DNA of 64,000 bases from Mytilus californianus (taxonomy: Eukaryota > Mollusca > Bivalvia > Mytilida > Mytilidae). Below are positions 60,961-64,000 of this stretch, piece by piece (position 1 is the first letter of the stretch; each line of letters opens with the position of its first letter). The stretch lies in contig NW_026262690.1 in the NCBI RefSeq assembly GCF_021869535.1, positions 89,573,995 to 89,637,994 of the forward strand, given 5' to 3'. The notes under the pieces are model-generated. The model searched no databases. It had not been told where the DNA came from and saw only the letters and a list, made by a program, of their open reading frames with translations. The position numbers and the translations under genes were made by a program.

Positions 60961-62690
60961 TCTATTGTAAATACATATGGGTACTACAAACGAAAATACA
61001 CATAATTCAGTGAACTTTCAAGGAACATAGAATATGTACAGACCATGGGTCATGCTAAAAATTGAAGCTATTGATCATTACAGATAAACAAATATCCGTG
61101 TAAATGTGATTTATTTTTAGTTTAATTTTACATCAGATGCAAAATGTTAGTGTTATGACACCAATCAATAGATCATCGCTAATTAACATCTTTTAACCTG
61201 TCACTGATTGCTGTGTTGTCGTGTGCCATATATGAATAGTCATTTTAATTATTATATAAACAGAGATCTTAATAAGTATACACTTTCTTGTGATCTACCG
61301 AACAACACAAAAGACTCGATTATCAACAGTATGATGTATGAAACTTTCAAACAATAATAATCTGGGAATATGCAGAGAAATTTACGCGGAGTCAAATTTT
61401 TGGGTTTCTTTAACTGCCGCGAACAAAGGGAAAATTAAACACACGCGAAAAATACCCGATATACGTTATCAGCAGGTTTGAAAAGTCAAAAATGATATAA
61501 TCATCCAGATGTACACATTTATTTTGTAAACACTAATATCTTGTGACCAACAAAGATTTTTTTTTTAAATGAATATTACGCTAACTTCTCAATTTATGAG
61601 ATTGATCAGATCATTGCAGTAAAGTATGAATTTGCAATTGAAAATTTTTTTTCTTCAGTTATTCCCCTTTAATCATAAAATCTTTCATGAAAAAAGCAGG
61701 GTTATTCCCCTTTAATTATAAAAGCTTACATGAAAAAAAACAAGGTTATTCCCCTTTAATCATCAAAAAACTTTACATGTATGCAATGGAACCACATTTA
61801 AGATTGAAATAAACAATTAATTTCCCCATAGGCGACAATGATAGCCTTTTTCAAGATACAGACTTCAGAAAGTTGATTTTTTTAACAAAACCTTGCTAGA
61901 ATTAAAGAAAAGTTATTAGGACAGTATTTTTTGGTCCAAAAAATATAGGTTCGCGTTGCTTTTCTTAGCGTAATTTGTACTTATCTCCCATGCCTATCAA
62001 TTTTGCACTTAAAAATACGTGTCTCATCCTAGCGTTTAATAGACATCTCAGTTCCGTTAGGGCTAAGGAAAATAATTTATTTGGCCTTTGGTATAATACA
62101 GAATGCACGAAGTCTCTAATAACAAAAAATAACGGGCGCACATATCAGCCAATCAGGATTAGCTATACTCTTAATTCTGAATACCATGTTATGCTCATAA
62201 AATGGCTGCGCCCATAAAATCTAATGGTGTATTGTAACCTTAAGAAATTAAAGGAGATTCTATTTTTTTATTTTCCCCTTATTTCTTAATACTAAGTCTT
62301 AAGATTTAAAACTCATTTAATATGTAAAATAGAATTTATTGCTCAAAATAACTTGAAGTTCAGGTAACAATAAGAATCTATTGGTCATCAGATTTCTTAC
62401 AGAAGTTAATAATTATGTTTCATTATGAACTTATACTGATTTATCATTCAAAACAATGACAAAAATCTATCAAGTATACATGGAATCTCATACATCTTTT
62501 TGTATTGGTCTAAGTGATATATTACAAAAATTGCATATTAACATTAATTTTTGAAAAGCAGTTACAAATAGCTGGGTAAATACAGAATAGGTAACAGTAT
62601 TTGTATGGCCTATCACAGAAACAGACAGGATTGGTAAAAGTAAAAAAAATGTGGTTCATTGGTGCCAAATTTTTAGTTCATCTGACGTGC
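60961..62690 (+). other. EHBP1: EHBP1 intron 19, unassigned, with a small tandem repeat
   Basis: Contains a roughly 48-bp tandem repeat (next entry). The frame at 61975-62217 shows no family signature. Confidence 0.45.
61655..61785. repeat. 48-bp tandem repeat, about 2.7 copies
   Basis: Units begin TTATTCCCCTTTAATCATAA and end CATGAAAAAA(A)GCAGGG or close variants. Confidence 0.85.
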
Positions 62691-63580
62691 CAGTATGAGC
62701 TTTTGCTTAATGTTTTTTCTTCTCTGAAACTACTAAACAAATTTATATAGAACCTCACATGATTGATCTGTAGTGTATCTAGATTAAAGTTGTTTTTTTC
62801 TGATCCATCAACCAACATGGCTAGAAATAGAACATAAGAGTAAAATTAAGCTAATTGGCAAAGATCTTGAAAGCAATAATAGATACAAAACATCAGATAT
62901 TGAAGAAAATGTTCAGAACCTATTTCTATTGATACCACAATTATCAGACAACTCCTTTATCTGAGCTATTGCCTTTAAATGACAATTCTGCATCAATTCT
63001 AGCATTTTTGCATATTGATTTGACAACTATGATAGATACTCAAGACAGATAAATCGCAAAATTTATCAGTGATATAAAATCTACAAGACTTCCAAATTAT
63101 AATGAAACTATAATTTGGCTCCTTAAAAGGAACTATTGCCAGTAAATGATGCTTTTTGACAAATTTTAGGATTTCTAGTTTTTAACTTGGGAAGTATAAT
63201 AGATGGACAAAAACAAAAAAACAGCAAAAATGATCAGCAATACATGTACAAGATATACAAAATGTCAATATGACAAAACATTTATCACATATTTGTTACT
63301 AAAAGATAAGGTTTTGCATATGTAATAACTGTAGAATTGCACAAGTCATATTCCCCAAAATAGCAGATTATTTTGCCCTTTCAGTGATCATAAGCATTCC
63401 AAACAACAATGGTGGACAAGCGAGATAGTTGTTTTATCAACAGCAAGCAAAATTGACCTTAAATGACGATTTTTGACTTATTTCTTTCTATCTTGAAAAC
63501 TAGTACAGGTAGACCATGTATGGTAAATAAAAACTGAATGCAGAAAAAATATCAGCATTTCAAGATCTACAAAAATTTCA
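62690..63580. repeat. AGCTCACC-family element, old degenerate copy
   Basis: It follows the 25078 core in order with many changes: TTTTTTCTTCTCTGAAACTA, CCAACATGGCTAGAAATAGA, ACATAAGAGTAAAATTAAGC, then AATGATCAGCAATACATGTA and ATCAGCATTTCAAGATCTAC. Two to three unit remnants. No intact hairpin ends. Confidence 0.6.
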
Positions 63581-63679
63581 GTGTATCTGCATATTATAAG
63601 AATTAAGATTAATAGACAGCACAGCTGTTAACAGTAAAGGGTGTGGGGAGTGGTATTGGAAGATTTTGCATATGTATTC

Positions 63680-63712
63680 TCCCCCCCCCCCCCCCCCCCC
63701 AAAAAAAAAAGG
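63680..63712. repeat. Poly-C/poly-A tract
   Basis: About 21 C then 10 A. Strand-asymmetric mononucleotide run; it produces the Pro-rich and Gly-rich frames on the two strands. Confidence 0.9.
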
Positions 63713-64000
63713 ATATGGGGTATCTATCCATGACACAAAATCAGTATATGCACAGCAAAGGAACATCACTTTTATTGCTGCTCATCATCTCAAAGTCACA
63801 GTGAGGCCTTTAACAGGGAGTAAAATAACTCGCACCTCACTGCAAGTTGAAGATGGCCCCTAGCACTGGTTTGAGCAGATTTCTTTCCAAACTGACTATC
63901 ATACAACAAATGTGTAAGCTTTCTAGAGCAATATTTACAGTAACCTTAGCTGTCAGGTGCTGTGCCACATGTCTACACTTTTATTGTTGTGAAATTGTAA

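Overview
The window is animal nuclear DNA: AT-rich, long introns, GT-AG splice sites and a very high load of short dispersed repeats. Several repeat families (for example the 'AATGTGTCAAAGAGACAACA' family, the 'GGTATGATTGCCAATGAGAC' family and the 'TACGACCGC' elements) are ones I recognise from mussel sequences. Together with the invertebrate-type EHBP1 protein they point to a bivalve mollusc, most likely a mytilid mussel. This is recognition from memory, not a database result.

Two protein-coding genes are supported, transcribed away from each other. On the minus strand, five consecutive exons (9329 down to 58) form the 3' part of a gene whose reading phases join without a break. The product is a basic/acidic, serine-rich, probably nuclear protein with one C-C-H-H zinc-finger-like stretch; I do not recognise the family. 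Its 5' end has not been located. On the plus strand, nineteen coding exons (21574 to 59496) encode about 1069 residues of EHBP1 (EH-domain-binding protein 1): N-terminal C2 domain, acidic linker with five NPF motifs, calponin-homology domain, disordered and coiled-coil linker, and the first part of the bMERB Rab-binding domain. The last exon(s) lie beyond 64000.

Between the two genes (about 9.3-21.5 kb) there is no convincing coding gene. This stretch contains a nested transposon (a hAT-like element with 8-bp target duplications inside a tandem-core element), a tRNA-derived SINE, a 576-bp inverted-repeat element, and a CpG-richer patch (14.4-16.8 kb) with three ATGGCG/YY1-like motifs that may hold promoters.

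The introns are built largely from mobile elements. Most belong to several families sharing one layout: a terminal hairpin, a short CG-rich linker made of CGGA/GTCC/GAC units, then one to nine tandem units of about 130-170 bp (or a roughly 0.7-kb unit), then a second hairpin. This is the layout of the bivalve 'pearl'/Helitron-derived non-autonomous elements, but the assignment is inference. There are also TA-flanked MITEs, two SINE families, a 1.25-kb foldback element with arms of about 305 bp, near-identical twin 464-bp inverted-repeat elements, and several minisatellites, one of which is an in-frame amplification of a splice-donor region. No rRNA, true tRNA, CRISPR or bacterial feature was seen.
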